Shown here piece by piece: positions 26,290 to 36,111 of a stretch of 53,936 bases of DNA. The DNA is from Planctomycetota bacterium. GTDB taxonomy: Bacteria > Planctomycetota > UBA1135 > UBA2386. The DNA lies in contig JAEUHQ010000034.1 in the NCBI GenBank assembly GCA_016794565.1, forward strand, positions 1 to 53,936, given 5' to 3'. How positions within the stretch are numbered: the first letter of the stretch is position 1; each line of letters opens with the position of its first letter. A model generated the notes under the pieces. The model had not been told where the DNA came from. It was given only the letters and a program-made list of their open reading frames with translations, and ran no database searches. Both the position numbers and the translations under genes were made by a program.

Positions 26290-26706
26290 ATGAGCGTAGA
26301 GAGCCTGAAGGAACTGGACGACTTCTTCCGCAGCATGCGGCAGGCTTTCAACAGCCGTGATCTCAAGACGTTCCGTTCGCACTTCTGGACCGACAAGCGC
26401 TTCCAGAACCTGGACGCATCCGGTCGGCGCGACCGCGGATGGGGCGAGTTCGAAGAAGTGCTCGACCAGGAGTTCCGCTACCTCGAGTCGGTGAAGCTCG
26501 AGCTCAAGGACCTCGACTTCCAGGTCTTCGACGACCAGTTCGCGACCGTGATCGGCAGCTGGAAGCTGTCCCAGGTCGACCCCGAGGGCCGCAACCACGA
26601 CCAAGGTGGGCGCTGCACCTTCTCCCTGTGCCGCATGAGCGACGATTGGAAGATCGTCGCGCAGCACTACTCACCGATGTCGGCGGAAGAAGCAGCCGCC
26701 GAGTAG
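26290..26706 (+). CDS. Small SnoaL/NTF2-like protein
   Basis: 138 residues with no signal peptide, so cytoplasmic. The pattern fits the NTF2-like cone fold used by SnoaL-like and DUF4440-like proteins: N-terminal helix LKELDDFFRSMRQAFNSRD, then strand-rich sequence with a central FATVIGSWKLSQ strand and a closing DDWKIVAQHYS strand, which is the usual end of this fold. Members may be enzymes, regulators or binding proteins, and no catalytic set can be assigned. It lies on the same strand between the amidohydrolase array and icmF, 84 bases after the first and close before the second, so it could belong to either transcript. Confidence 0.75.
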   Translation: MSVESLKELDDFFRSMRQAFNSRDLKTFRSHFWTDKRFQNLDASGRRDRGWGEFEEVLDQEFRYLESVKLELKDLDFQVFDDQFATVIGSWKLSQVDPEGRNHDQGGRCTFSLCRMSDDWKIVAQHYSPMSAEEAAAE

Positions 26707-26760
26707 CGGCGGCCCGCGCCCGCTAGATTGGCAGCTCGTCCCGCGTTCTCCCCGCGCATC

Positions 26761-29700
26761 GTGACTCCCGCGGCAACATCGTCAACGCCGACCGTCGCCA
26801 CGCAAGGCGACGCGCCGGTTCCCTACCAGTCGACGCACAAGATCCGCCTCGTCACGGCGACGGCCCTGTTCGACGGACACGACGCTTCGATCCACATCTT
26901 CCGCCGCATTGCGCAGGCGACCGGCGCCGAAGTGATCCACCTCGGCCACAACCGTTCCGTGCAGGAGATCGTCGACGCCGCGATCGAGGAAGACGCGCAG
27001 GGCATCGCGGTCACGTCCTACCAGGGCGGCCACAACGAGTTCTTCCGCTACATGTGCGACATGCTGCGGGAGCGCGGAGCGGGCCATGTGCGCATCTTCG
27101 GCGGCGGCGGCGGCGTGATCCTGCCGGAGGAGATCGCGGCGCTGCAGGCCTACGGCGTCGCGCGCATCTACTCGCCCGACGACGGCCGCGCGATGGGCCT
27201 GCAGGGCATGATCGACGACATGCTGCGACGCTGCGACTTCGCCACGGGCGAACGCGGCGACGCGCTGCCCGCGCCGAAGGCGACCGATCCGGTCGCGACC
27301 GCGCGCGCGATCTCGCTGCTCGAGAACTTCCCCGACCTGCATCGCGAAGCGATCCGCGCCGCGAAGGCCCGCGTCGCAACGCCCGCTCCGGTTCTCGGCA
27401 TCACGGGCACCGGCGGCGCCGGCAAGAGTTCGCTGATCGACGAGCTGCTGCGGCGCTTCCTGCTCGACTTCCCGATCCACCGCATCGCGGTGCTGTGCGT
27501 CGACCCGACGCGGAAGAAGACCGGCGGCGCGCTGCTCGGGGATCGCATCCGCATGAACGCGGCGTCCGACCCGCGGGTGTTCGTGCGTTCGATGGCGACA
27601 CGGCGCGCGAACATGGCGTTGTCCGAGTCCGTGCAGGACGGCCTCGACGTGCTGCGCGCGGCCGGTTTCGACCTGATCCTGCTCGAGAGCAGCGGCATCG
27701 GCCAGAGCGACACCGAGATCGTCGAACACGCCGACGTGTCGCTCTACGTGATGACGCCGGAGTTCGGCGCGCAGAGCCAGCTCGAGAAGATCGACATGCT
27801 GGACTACGCGGACCTCGTCGCGATCAACAAGTTCGATCGCCGCGGCGCCCGCGACGCACTGCGCGACGTGCGCAAGCAGTACCAGCGGAACAAGAAGGCG
27901 TTCACCACGCCGGTCGAGCAGATGCCGGTCTTCGGCACGATGGCAGCGACGTTCGCCGATCCCGGCACGAACCGCCTCTACCGCGCTGTCGCAAGGGCTC
28001 TCGACGAGAAGCGCCCGGGCCGTTTCGCCAGCAGCGTCGACCTGCGCGAAGGCGAGCCCGAGACGACGCACGTGATCCCGAGCGATCGTGTGCGCTACCT
28101 CGCCGAAATCGTCGACAACAACCGCCGCTACAACCGCTGGGCAATCGAGCAGAGCGACATCGCGGAGCGCTGCCACGTGCTGCTGCGCGCGATCGAGGCC
28201 CTGCCGCCCACCGCGTACGCAGCGCGCGCGGAGATCGAACAGCAGGTCACCGCGGCGCAGAAGCACCTCGCCCCGGAGTGCCGCGACCTGCTCGCGGAGT
28301 GGGACGCCCTGGGCAAGCGGTTGTCCGCCGAGTTCTTCGAGTTCCAGGTCCGCGATCGAGTCGTCCGCGTGCAGAACCACACGCGGTCGCTGTCCGGCCT
28401 CGACATCCCGAAGGTCGCGCTGCCGAAGTACCGCTCGCACGGCGACCGGTTGCGCTGGCTGCTCACCGAGAACGTGCCCGGTCGCTTCCCGTTCGCCGCC
28501 GGCGTCTACCCGTTCAAGCGCAGCGCCGAGGACCCGACGCGCATGTTCGCAGGCGAAGGCGGGCCGGAGCGCACGAACCGCCGTTTCCACTATCTGTCGT
28601 CGGGGCAGCCGTACAAGCGCCTCTCCACCGCGTTCGACAGCGTCACGCTGTACGGCGAGGACCCGGCGCGTCGCCCGGACATCTTCGGCAAGGTCGGCAA
28701 CGCGGGCGTGTCGATCTGCTCGCTGGACGACGCCAAGCGCCTCTACAGCGGCTTCGACCTGTGCGACCCGGTCACGTCGGTCTCGATGACGATCAACGGT
28801 CCGGCGCCGATGCTGCTCGCGTTCTTCCTCAACGCGGCGATCGACCAGCAGTGCGAGAAGTGGGTGCACCAGAACGACAAGGTCGCCGAAGCGAACGCCA
28901 GGATCGAAGCGCTCTTCCGCGAACGCGGCGTGCCGCGGCCCCGCTACCGCGGTGCACTGCCGCCCGGTCACGACGGCCTCGGCACCATGCTGCTCGGTGT
29001 CAGCGGCGACCAGGTCGTGCCCGCCGAGGTGTACGCCCGCATCCGGCGCGAGACCCTGTCGACGGTCCGCGGCACAGTGCAGGCCGACATCCTGAAGGAA
29101 GACCAGGCACAGAACACCTGCATCTTCAGCACGGAGTTCGCCCTGCGGATGATGGGCGACGTGCAGCAGTTCTTCACCCAGAACCGCGTGCGCAACTTCT
29201 ACTCGGTGTCCATCTCCGGGTACCACATCGCCGAGGCGGGCGCCAATCCGATCACGCAGCTCGCGTTCACGCTCGCGAACGGGTTCACGTACGTCGAGTA
29301 CTACCTGTCGCGTGGGATGCACATCGACGACTTCGCCGCGAACCTCAGCTTCTTCTTCAGCAACGGCGTCGACCCCGAATACGCGGTGATCGGTCGCGTC
29401 GCGCGGCGCATCTGGGCGAAGGCGATCAAGCACCGCTACGGCGGCGCCGAGCGCAGCCAGATGTTGAAGTACCACATCCAGACGTCGGGTCGTTCGCTGC
29501 ACGCGCAGGAGATCGACTTCAACGACATCCGGACGACGCTGCAGGCTCTCTACGCGATCTACGACAACTGCAACTCGCTGCACACGAACGCCTACGACGA
29601 GGCGATCACCACGCCGACCGAGCACTCGGTGCGCCGCGCGATGGCGATCCAGCTCATCATCAACAAGGAGCTCGGCCTCGCGAAGAACGAGAACCCGCTG

Positions 29701-30168
29701 CAGGGCAGCTTCGTGATCGAGGAGCTGACCGACCTGGTCGAAGAAGCGGTCTACACGGAGTTCCAGCGCCTGTCGGAGCGGGGCGGCGTGCTCGGCGCGA
29801 TGGAGACGATGTACCAGCGCGGCCGCATCCAGGACGAGTCCCTGCACTACGAGACCCTGAAGGCGAACGGCGATCTGCCGATCATCGGGGTCAACACGTT
29901 CCTCGGCACGGACGGGTCGCCCATCCAGGTCGTGCACGAAGTCATGCGCAGCACGGACGACGAGAAGCAGGCGCAGATCGACGGCCTCGCGGCGACACAG
30001 CGCTCGAACGCCGACGCCGCGCCGGCGGCACTCGCTCGCCTGCAGCAGCAGGCGCTCTGTGGTGACAACGTCTTCGGGAGCCTGATGGACGCCGCGAAGT
30101 CGTGCTCGCTCGGCCAGATGTCGCAGGCGCTCTACGCCGTTGGTGGTCAGTACCGGCGCAACATGTGA
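26761..30168 (+). CDS. icmF: Fused isobutyryl-CoA mutase IcmF (B12 domain, G-protein chaperone, mutase)
   Basis: About 1135 residues; interconverts isobutyryl-CoA and n-butyryl-CoA using coenzyme B12. Domains in order: cobalamin-binding domain (about 25-150, with DGHDASIH as the cobalt-ligand His loop), a MeaB-like GTPase (about 215-410, Walker [10 protein letters not shown] and NKFD) that loads and protects the cofactor, a linker, and the mutase TIM barrel (about 540-1090). Two substrate positions are diagnostic: Phe in RRFHYLS (about 609), where methylmalonyl-CoA mutase has Tyr, and Gln in DQAQNTCIF (about 784), where it has Arg. Both match the isobutyryl-CoA type. GTG 26761 was chosen; a TTG at 26728 gives 11 more residues. 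It probably takes part in valine or butyrate metabolism. No other acyl-CoA gene is adjacent. Confidence 0.93.
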   Translation: MTPAATSSTPTVATQGDAPVPYQSTHKIRLVTATALFDGHDASIHIFRRIAQATGAEVIHLGHNRSVQEIVDAAIEEDAQGIAVTSYQGGHNEFFRYMCDMLRERGAGHVRIFGGGGGVILPEEIAALQAYGVARIYSPDDGRAMGLQGMIDDMLRRCDFATGERGDALPAPKATDPVATARAISLLENFPDLHREAIRAAKARVATPAPVLGITGTGGAGKSSLIDELLRRFLLDFPIHRIAVLCVDPTRKKTGGALLGDRIRMNAASDPRVFVRSMATRRANMALSESVQDGLDVLRAAGFDLILLESSGIGQSDTEIVEHADVSLYVMTPEFGAQSQLEKIDMLDYADLVAINKFDRRGARDALRDVRKQYQRNKKAFTTPVEQMPVFGTMAATFADPGTNRLYRAVARALDEKRPGRFASSVDLREGEPETTHVIPSDRVRYLAEIVDNNRRYNRWAIEQSDIAERCHVLLRAIEALPPTAYAARAEIEQQVTAAQKHLAPECRDLLAEWDALGKRLSAEFFEFQVRDRVVRVQNHTRSLSGLDIPKVALPKYRSHGDRLRWLLTENVPGRFPFAAGVYPFKRSAEDPTRMFAGEGGPERTNRRFHYLSSGQPYKRLSTAFDSVTLYGEDPARRPDIFGKVGNAGVSICSLDDAKRLYSGFDLCDPVTSVSMTINGPAPMLLAFFLNAAIDQQCEKWVHQNDKVAEANARIEALFRERGVPRPRYRGALPPGHDGLGTMLLGVSGDQVVPAEVYARIRRETLSTVRGTVQADILKEDQAQNTCIFSTEFALRMMGDVQQFFTQNRVRNFYSVSISGYHIAEAGANPITQLAFTLANGFTYVEYYLSRGMHIDDFAANLSFFFSNGVDPEYAVIGRVARRIWAKAIKHRYGGAERSQMLKYHIQTSGRSLHAQEIDFNDIRTTLQALYAIYDNCNSLHTNAYDEAITTPTEHSVRRAMAIQLIINKELGLAKNENPLQGSFVIEELTDLVEEAVYTEFQRLSERGGVLGAMETMYQRGRIQDESLHYETLKANGDLPIIGVNTFLGTDGSPIQVVHEVMRSTDDEKQAQIDGLAATQRSNADAAPAALARLQQQALCGDNVFGSLMDAAKSCSLGQMSQALYAVGGQYRRNM

Positions 30169-30187
30169 CGTCGGCGACCGCCGTGCG

Positions 30188-31078
30188 ATGATCGCGCGGA
30201 TGACCGCTGCACTCCCGACCGTGCGTTCGTTCGCCGCGAGCATCCTGTTCGCGACCTGCGCCATCTCCCAGGACGCTGCTCCGGTCGACGTGCCGTGGGA
30301 CGATGCGCTGCCGCCCGGCACGGCGACGCACGTCGCGAAGGCACTCGCCGATTCCCCGCGCCACGGTGAGTGGGTCGACATCGCGATGGCCGACGGCACG
30401 AAGCTCGTCACGTGGGTCGTCTACCCCGAACGGCGGGACAAGGCCGGCGTGGTTCTCGTGATCCACGACATCCGCGGCATGAGCGACTGGATCCGCGCGG
30501 TCGGCGACCAACTGGCGCAGGACGGGTTCATCGCCGTCGTCCCGGACTTCCTGTCGGGCAAGGGCAAGGACGGCGGCGGCACCGCAGCGCTCGGAGGCGA
30601 CGTCGGTCAGGCGATCCGCCGGCTCGGCGAAGACGAGATGCTCACGCGCCTCGATGCAGCGAAGGCCTTCGGCGAGAAGCTGCCTGCCTCGAACGGCAGA
30701 ACCGCAGTCATCGGCTTCTGCTGGGGCGGGACCCAGAGTTTCGGCTACGCGCTCGGCCAGCCGAAACTCGCCGCCGCCGTCGTCTTCTACGGCAGCCTGC
30801 CCGGCGCGACGGCCGACGCCGCGCCCGAGGCGCGGGTCGCGAAGATCGAGGCGCCCGTGCTCGGCCTCTACGGCGGGAACGACGCACGCATCAACACGAC
30901 GCTGCCGCCGACGATCGCGGCGATGCAGAAGGCGGGCAAGACGTACGAGTTCCACACTTTCGAAGGCGCAGGCCACGCGTTCACGAGCCGGCAAGACGGC
31001 GCCGGCGGCGCGAACCTGTCCGCGACGCGCCACGCGTGGCCGCTCACGCTGACGTTCCTGCGGCGCCACCTGAAGTAG
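30188..31078 (+). CDS. Secreted dienelactone-hydrolase-like protein
   Basis: 296 residues from ATG 30188 (a second ATG at 30200 is equally usable). An export signal ending near CAISQDAAP precedes a DLH-type alpha/beta-hydrolase. The nucleophile is Cys, in GFCWGG (about C178), followed by Asp in YGGNDARI and His in GAGHAFTS, the Cys-Asp-His triad of the family. The helper acid position, normally Glu in a VIHE-type strand, is Asp here (VIHDIRG). The family includes dienelactone hydrolases of chlorocatechol degradation and many secreted or periplasmic relatives with unknown substrates; the signal peptide argues against the classical cytoplasmic role. It begins 19 bases after icmF and ends convergently with the sigma-factor gene across a GC-rich hairpin. 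Confidence 0.85.
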   Translation: MIARMTAALPTVRSFAASILFATCAISQDAAPVDVPWDDALPPGTATHVAKALADSPRHGEWVDIAMADGTKLVTWVVYPERRDKAGVVLVIHDIRGMSDWIRAVGDQLAQDGFIAVVPDFLSGKGKDGGGTAALGGDVGQAIRRLGEDEMLTRLDAAKAFGEKLPASNGRTAVIGFCWGGTQSFGYALGQPKLAAAVVFYGSLPGATADAAPEARVAKIEAPVLGLYGGNDARINTTLPPTIAAMQKAGKTYEFHTFEGAGHAFTSRQDGAGGANLSATRHAWPLTLTFLRRHLK

Positions 31079-31080
31079 CA

Positions 31081-31096
31081 CCGCGCTGCGGCGCGG
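31081..31096. terminator. Possible bidirectional terminator hairpin
   Basis: CCGCGC-TGCG-GCGCGG forms a 6-base-pair perfect GC stem with a 4-base loop in the 21-base gap between two convergent stop codons. No U-tract is present on either strand, so it would be a weak or factor-assisted terminator. The placement is the main support. Confidence 0.4.
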
Positions 31097-31099
31097 GCG

Positions 31100-31780
31100 C
31101 TACCAGCCCTTGATGTTCTTGCCGAGTGCGTCGATCTTCGCGCCGAGACACTCGCGAACGTGGTCGCGCGCGCGCATGTAGTGGCTGCGCAGCGTGACCT
31201 CCTTGATGCCGTCGGTTTTCTCCGAGATCTCGGCGAACGTCATCTCGTGCTGGCGCCGCATGACGTAGACCTCGCGCATCTGTTTCGGCAGCTTCGCGAC
31301 GCACTCGGCTTCGGCCTTCTCGAGCTCGCGGAAGCGCACGATCTGTGTCGGCGTCTCCTCGTTCGAAGCCGCGGCTTCGGTCGCCGACGGTGGCCGCGTG
31401 TCGCTGTCGTCACCGGCATGGTCGCCGCGACCCAGCAGGCCCAGTCGCCGATCGCGGTCGAAGCGCCGCCACAGGTCGCGCCACAGGTTGCCCGCGAGCG
31501 TCTGCACCCACTTCCAGAACGAGTCCTTGCCGCGGTGCTCGAACGTGTCGATCGACGTCAGGATCTTCAGCATGGTGTCGCTGACGAAGTCCGTGAACTC
31601 GATGCCGGGCGGGAACGAACTGTTGCCGAAACGCGTGCGCAGGTAGAAGACGATCTTCGCGGAGAGATCCACCCACGCCCGCGACTTCTCGCCGTGCACC
31701 ACTTCGCGTACGAGGAACTCGGTTCCCATCGGCTGCGGCTTCTCCGGGGGCGGGTTCGGTTCGGGGTCCTTGGACTTCAT
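31100..31780 (-). CDS. ECF-type RNA polymerase sigma factor at the end of the T6SS operon
   Basis: 226 residues. Region 2 is seen as a helical core FVSDTMLKILTSIDTF then FWKWVQTLAGNLWRDLWRR (promoter melting and core binding). A variable acidic linker (about 120-155) follows, then region 4 with LPKQMREVYVMRRQHEMTF and helix-turn-helix AEISEKTDGIKEVTLRSHYMRARDHV. Regions 1 and 3 are missing, as in ECF sigma factors. It is the last gene of a same-strand run beginning with the kinase-like/FHA gene: its ATG is 20 bases after the tagF stop. It may direct transcription of this or another secretion locus. No anti-sigma factor is adjacent. Confidence 0.85.
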   Translation of the reverse strand: MKSKDPEPNPPPEKPQPMGTEFLVREVVHGEKSRAWVDLSAKIVFYLRTRFGNSSFPPGIEFTDFVSDTMLKILTSIDTFEHRGKDSFWKWVQTLAGNLWRDLWRRFDRDRRLGLLGRGDHAGDDSDTRPPSATEAAASNEETPTQIVRFRELEKAEAECVAKLPKQMREVYVMRRQHEMTFAEISEKTDGIKEVTLRSHYMRARDHVRECLGAKIDALGKNIKGW

Positions 31781-31800
31781 GGCAGGTCCGCCGAACGGAT

Positions 31801-32652
31801 TCAGCGGGGCGAGAGCAGATCGGACAGGCGCGCGTCCGGCGATGCAGGTCGGCCGGCGAACGTCGCGGGTACGGCGACCGCGCCAGGATCGGTGTCGAAC
31901 GCGGTGGCTGACTGCACATCATGCCACAGCAACGCCTCGAACAGGCTCGGGACGGCGTAATCCCAGGCCGCGCGCCACGCGATCTCACCGTCGCGTCGAG
32001 ACCAGAAGAGCATGGCCGGCGGCGAGCCGGACGTCGCTTCGAGCAGCGAGGTCACGGCGGCGAGGTGCCGCAGATCGCCTTGCCATCGACCACGCAGGAC
32101 GAAGTTCGGTCGGCCACCCCCGGAGAACGCGTACTGCACGGAGCGCAGGCGCGCCGCTGCGTCGCCGTTCGCCCATGCGTCCGCCGTCACGGAGGCTTGC
32201 CACTCGGCCTGGCGCCGTACGCCGTCGGCATCGAACGCCGTGCGCAGCGCGTCGACGTGGGCCCGCAGGGCCGGCACGTCCACGCCGGCACGGCCCGACT
32301 CGGCGACCGACGTCGCCCGTTCGAAGAACTCGTGCGAGCAAGCGACTGCATCGGCAAAACGTGCGGTCCCGGCGATCGACGCGAACACGAGCAGCGGAAA
32401 GCGTCGCCCCGCACGATCGCGGCTCGCGACCATCACGCCGACGAACGTGCGGTCGGCGCCCGGCCGCTGCCAGCAGAACGACACGGGCTCACCGAGATCC
32501 GGCCGCCGTCCGGCCAGTGCGTGTCGCGTCCACCCGTCGTTGAACCAGTCGAAGGTCTTGCTGTCCGGGCCATCCGCCGTCGCCTGCCGCTGGAAGTCGC
32601 CAGCGGTCGGCACCTTGCCGAAGTACCCCGTGCCGCGCAGTTCGATCGTCAC
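31801..32652 (-). CDS. tagF: Type VI secretion system regulator TagF
   Basis: 283 residues from GTG 32652, which overlaps the tssM stop as GTGA. The N-terminal motif GYFGKVPTAGDFQR is the hallmark of TagF, and WFNDGW plus PVSFCWQRPGADRTFVGVMVASRDRAGRRFP are arranged as in the family's first half. The rest is less conserved helical sequence. In Pseudomonas aeruginosa TagF is a cytoplasmic post-translational repressor of T6SS that counteracts assembly through the Fha protein; an Fha-type protein is in the same operon here, so the same role is plausible. An in-frame extension to 32883 is antisense-like, Arg-rich, and overlaps tssM, so it was rejected. Confidence 0.88.
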   Translation of the reverse strand: MTIELRGTGYFGKVPTAGDFQRQATADGPDSKTFDWFNDGWTRHALAGRRPDLGEPVSFCWQRPGADRTFVGVMVASRDRAGRRFPLLVFASIAGTARFADAVACSHEFFERATSVAESGRAGVDVPALRAHVDALRTAFDADGVRRQAEWQASVTADAWANGDAAARLRSVQYAFSGGGRPNFVLRGRWQGDLRHLAAVTSLLEATSGSPPAMLFWSRRDGEIAWRAAWDYAVPSLFEALLWHDVQSATAFDTDPGAVAVPATFAGRPASPDARLSDLLSPR

Positions 32653-35600
32653 GGCGCCTTCCACATCGTGTTCGCGAGCACGTAGCGATCGCCCGGCCAC
32701 GAGTTGTCGAACACGACCGCCGTCTCCTTGCGGAGCAGGGTCGCGATCAGCAGCACGCGGTCGTTGCGCCCTCGCAAGCGGAGCGTCGACGTGCACTTGT
32801 TCTCGCTCACTTTCGTCTCGCCGATCGAGAACAGACGCTTCAGGCACCACGGCCCGGGCGCGAGGCGTCCGCCGTACACCCACGTCGGCGGGACCTGGTT
32901 GCCACGGGTGTCGAGCAGGTCGCCGAACGTCAGCGACTCACCGGTCGACAACTTGATCGTGAGGAGCAGCGACTCCGCCGCGCCGAGCGGCCACGAGACC
33001 TCGGTGTCCGGCGGCATGCGGATACGACGCTTCTCGTCCTCACCGGCGATGCGGACCTCGGCCACTCCGCCCTCGGCCTGCACGTCCAGGATCGTGTCGA
33101 TGCGGGGCTGCTGCATCTCACCGGCCGCGCCGTAGAGCAGCTGCCGCAGCTCCTGCACGGCTTCGAGATCCGCCGCGAACGCCGGGTCCAGGTCGAACGC
33201 GCTCCTCGGCACGAGCCGGTCGATCGTCGCCTTCAGGTCGGCCATCGCGTTCACGGCCTCCATCATCTGCACCGCACTCGCGTCGGCTGACGCGGACGCG
33301 GCGAAGGGGAAGCCGGCGAGCATCTGGTTCCAGGCCTTGAACGGCTTCTCCTTCGCGAACTTCGTCAGCGCGTTGCGGCAGGCGGCCCACTCGCGGTTGC
33401 AGATCGCCTCGACGAGGGCGATTTCGAGCTCCTGGAAGCGCTCCCGGATCGCCTTCTCGCGCCAGTCGTAGTCGGTGATCCGCTGGCGCTCCGCGAGGAA
33501 GTACACGTTGGCCTTCTTCGCCCGCTCTTCGACCTGCGGCGGCGCCTCGTCGCGATCCGCGCCCGGAGCCTTCGCCCAGTCCGCTTCGCCGTGCTGGTGC
33601 CGCTGCGTCTCCTGCTGGATCAGGCGCGGCAAGTCGGCCTGCATCTCCGCCGTGACGACGCCGAGCTTGCCGACGACGTCGCGTCCGAAGCGGTAGGCCG
33701 CGAGCAGTTCGGGGATCACCGCGAGTCGACGACAACCGAAGGTGTCCTCGGCCTTCGCTTCGGTGCCCTGGCGAGCGACGCGCTCGAGTGCCGACAGGAA
33801 CGCGCTCCAGTTCGCTTCGTAGTCGCTGGTGACGAGCGCCACGAACTCGCGGCGCTTCTGCTCGACGAACTCCGTCCACCCACCGCCGGCGAGGTCGCGC
33901 AACGGCCGGTTCGATGTCGCGCCGGGCCGGCCCAGCGCCTTCTCGGCGTCCTGCTGCAGGACTTCGAACAACTGCTCGATCGTGAGCGCCTCGGTCTTCA
34001 CCGAGAGCCGGCTGAACAGCGGCCCCTTCGCCGACACGGAGAGCGCGGCCGAGCCCCAGTTGCGCGAGTCGGCGACGGCCGCGGAGAAGACGTCGAAGCG
34101 CGTGTCCGTTTCCTTGAGGCCGCGCCAGGCGGCGGGGAACAGCTCGGCGAACGGCAGCGCCTTCGCGGCGACGAGGTCGTTCTTGTCCTCGCGCCCGAGC
34201 GTGCCCTGCAGCTTCTCGCCGGTGCTCTTCATCGAGCCGTCGCGCGCCGGGACGACGAGCTCCAGCTTCGGCAGCCCGAAGAGGCGGTCGAAGTGCAGCA
34301 GCGCGGTCGGCGTCGAATCGACGGCCGCCTGCCACAGCGCCAGCGCCGGCGCCCGATCCGCTTCGGTGCGAGTGCCGAGGGCCCGCAGGCCGTCCTCCAC
34401 GGCAGCGAGGCGACGGCGACCGTCGGCGTAGGCCTCGTACACCTTCGCCTTCGCGGCGGGGTCCGCGGTGGCGACGGACGCGTCGGGCAGGCCGTCGGCG
34501 ATGCGCTTCGCCTCGGCGTCGGCGTGGGTGTTGAGCCGTTCTTCGGCGTACGCGACGAGCGAACGGTCGTAGTGCACGGCGAGCTTCGCCCGCACGTTGC
34601 CGCGATCGATCTGCACGTTGTCGCTGTCGAGCATCCTGCGCTGGGCGTCCAGCGCCGCGCGCAAGGCGGTCGGATCCTTGGTGCGGCTGCCCGCCGCGGC
34701 CTCGACGTCCTTGCAAGTCGACGAGAACTCCGACATCGCGCCCCAGCGCAGCACGAGCGTGGTGAGCGCGAGCGCCGAGATCGCGGCGAGACCGCCGTTT
34801 CGCAGCAGCTTCTCCCGCTTCAGCGCCTGCGCCGTCGGCGCGGCGAGCGTCGCATCGTCGAAGACGACGCGCTCGAACAGATCGTCGACGAAGTAGCAGC
34901 GGCGCTGTTCCTCCGGCACGTCGAGTTCGAGTTCCGCCGGCCGCAGCACCTTCAGGATGCGATCGATCGTCGTCCCTTCCTGCGTTCCGCTCGTGAAGTA
35001 GACGCCGCGCACGGGCGACACTTCCTGGTAGGGATTCGCCTGCTGCACCTTGCCGAGGAATCCCTGCAGCCGCTCCTTCAGGCGCAGGAACTGCAGCGGG
35101 AACGCGTAGACCTGGGCCTTGCGCTTCTTGAAGTGATCGCTGGCGAGCAGCTCGATGCGGCGTGCGGTCAGCGCGCGGTACAGCTCGTCGAACTCCTTGC
35201 CGAACTGCTCGGACAACACGAACTCGCGGCCGCGCTGGAACGGGAACGTGAACCCCCAGACCTGCTTGCGCTGGTCCTTGTTGAGCGTGTCGAACGTCTC
35301 GACGAAACCGCGCAGGCGGTCGCACTTCGTGAACACGACGTAGACGGGGAACACCGCCTGCAGCTCGCGCGTGAGCTCGTCGATGCGGTCGCGAACGTTC
35401 TCCGCGTGCAGGTCGAGCTCGGCGTCGGTCGATTCGGCGAGTTCCGCCAACCCCATCGCGACGACGACGCCGTTGACCGGCCGCTTGCCGCGGCCCCGCT
35501 TCAGGAGGCGGAGGAACGACATCCACTCGTCGCGATCCTCGGCCTCGGTCGTGTAGCGGCCCGCGGTGTCCAGCAGGATGCCGCGATCGGCGAACCACCA

Positions 35601-36089
35601 GTCGCAGTTCTTCGTGCCGCCGAGACCGCGGATCGCGCTGCGCCCCTTCGTCATGTAGGGGAAGCTGAGACCCGACTGGCGCAGCAGCGTGCTCTTGCCC
35701 GACCCGGGCGGACCGATCAGCATGAACCACGGGATCGAGTGCAGCGCCCCGCGCCCCATCTTCGACTTCCGCAGCAGCTCGAGCGACTCGTCGAACGCGG
35801 ACTTCAGCTCCTCGATGCCAGCGCGCTGGTCCGGCCGCGCGCCGGCGGCCTGCGACTGCCCCTGCGCCTTCAGCGCGGCTTCGAGCGCGCCGGCAGCTCT
35901 CTGCGCGGAACGCTGTCGCAGCCACAGCACGAATCCGCCCACGACCACGATGGCGGAGGCAGCGACGTGCAACCAGACCGTCGGCACGCCGGACAGCGTC
36001 CCGACGAGGTAGACGACGAGAACGAGCACCACGATGCCGAGCGCCGGTGCGGCGCGCTGCGACAACAGGCTCTGGAGAAAACGACCCAT
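32649..36089 (-). CDS. tssM: Type VI secretion inner-membrane protein TssM
   Basis: 1146 residues, within the usual TssM range. Two N-terminal TM helices (about 15-33 and 39-57) precede a cytoplasmic NTPase-like domain with Walker A GPPGSGKST (about 126-134) and a CDWWFADRGILLDTAGRY segment. A third TM helix near LAAISALALTTLVLRW leads to the large periplasmic part that meets TssJ. The ordinary TssM/IcmF-type layout supports a role in the trans-envelope channel that anchors the T6SS baseplate. ATG 36089 was chosen because it begins just before TM1; the longer frame is Arg/Ser-rich antisense sequence. It starts 22 bases after tssL and ends in a GTGA overlap with tagF. Confidence 0.93.
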   Translation of the reverse strand: MGRFLQSLLSQRAAPALGIVVLVLVVYLVGTLSGVPTVWLHVAASAIVVVGGFVLWLRQRSAQRAAGALEAALKAQGQSQAAGARPDQRAGIEELKSAFDESLELLRKSKMGRGALHSIPWFMLIGPPGSGKSTLLRQSGLSFPYMTKGRSAIRGLGGTKNCDWWFADRGILLDTAGRYTTEAEDRDEWMSFLRLLKRGRGKRPVNGVVVAMGLAELAESTDAELDLHAENVRDRIDELTRELQAVFPVYVVFTKCDRLRGFVETFDTLNKDQRKQVWGFTFPFQRGREFVLSEQFGKEFDELYRALTARRIELLASDHFKKRKAQVYAFPLQFLRLKERLQGFLGKVQQANPYQEVSPVRGVYFTSGTQEGTTIDRILKVLRPAELELDVPEEQRRCYFVDDLFERVVFDDATLAAPTAQALKREKLLRNGGLAAISALALTTLVLRWGAMSEFSSTCKDVEAAAGSRTKDPTALRAALDAQRRMLDSDNVQIDRGNVRAKLAVHYDRSLVAYAEERLNTHADAEAKRIADGLPDASVATADPAAKAKVYEAYADGRRRLAAVEDGLRALGTRTEADRAPALALWQAAVDSTPTALLHFDRLFGLPKLELVVPARDGSMKSTGEKLQGTLGREDKNDLVAAKALPFAELFPAAWRGLKETDTRFDVFSAAVADSRNWGSAALSVSAKGPLFSRLSVKTEALTIEQLFEVLQQDAEKALGRPGATSNRPLRDLAGGGWTEFVEQKRREFVALVTSDYEANWSAFLSALERVARQGTEAKAEDTFGCRRLAVIPELLAAYRFGRDVVGKLGVVTAEMQADLPRLIQQETQRHQHGEADWAKAPGADRDEAPPQVEERAKKANVYFLAERQRITDYDWREKAIRERFQELEIALVEAICNREWAACRNALTKFAKEKPFKAWNQMLAGFPFAASASADASAVQMMEAVNAMADLKATIDRLVPRSAFDLDPAFAADLEAVQELRQLLYGAAGEMQQPRIDTILDVQAEGGVAEVRIAGEDEKRRIRMPPDTEVSWPLGAAESLLLTIKLSTGESLTFGDLLDTRGNQVPPTWVYGGRLAPGPWCLKRLFSIGETKVSENKCTSTLRLRGRNDRVLLIATLLRKETAVVFDNSWPGDRYVLANTMWKAP

Positions 36090-36111
36090 GAGTGTCCTCG
36101 TGGCGCCGGGA

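Noticed and set aside
32653..32883. N-terminal extension of TagF
   Set aside because: It overlaps tssM and lacks family similarity; the TagF motif starts just after GTG 32652.
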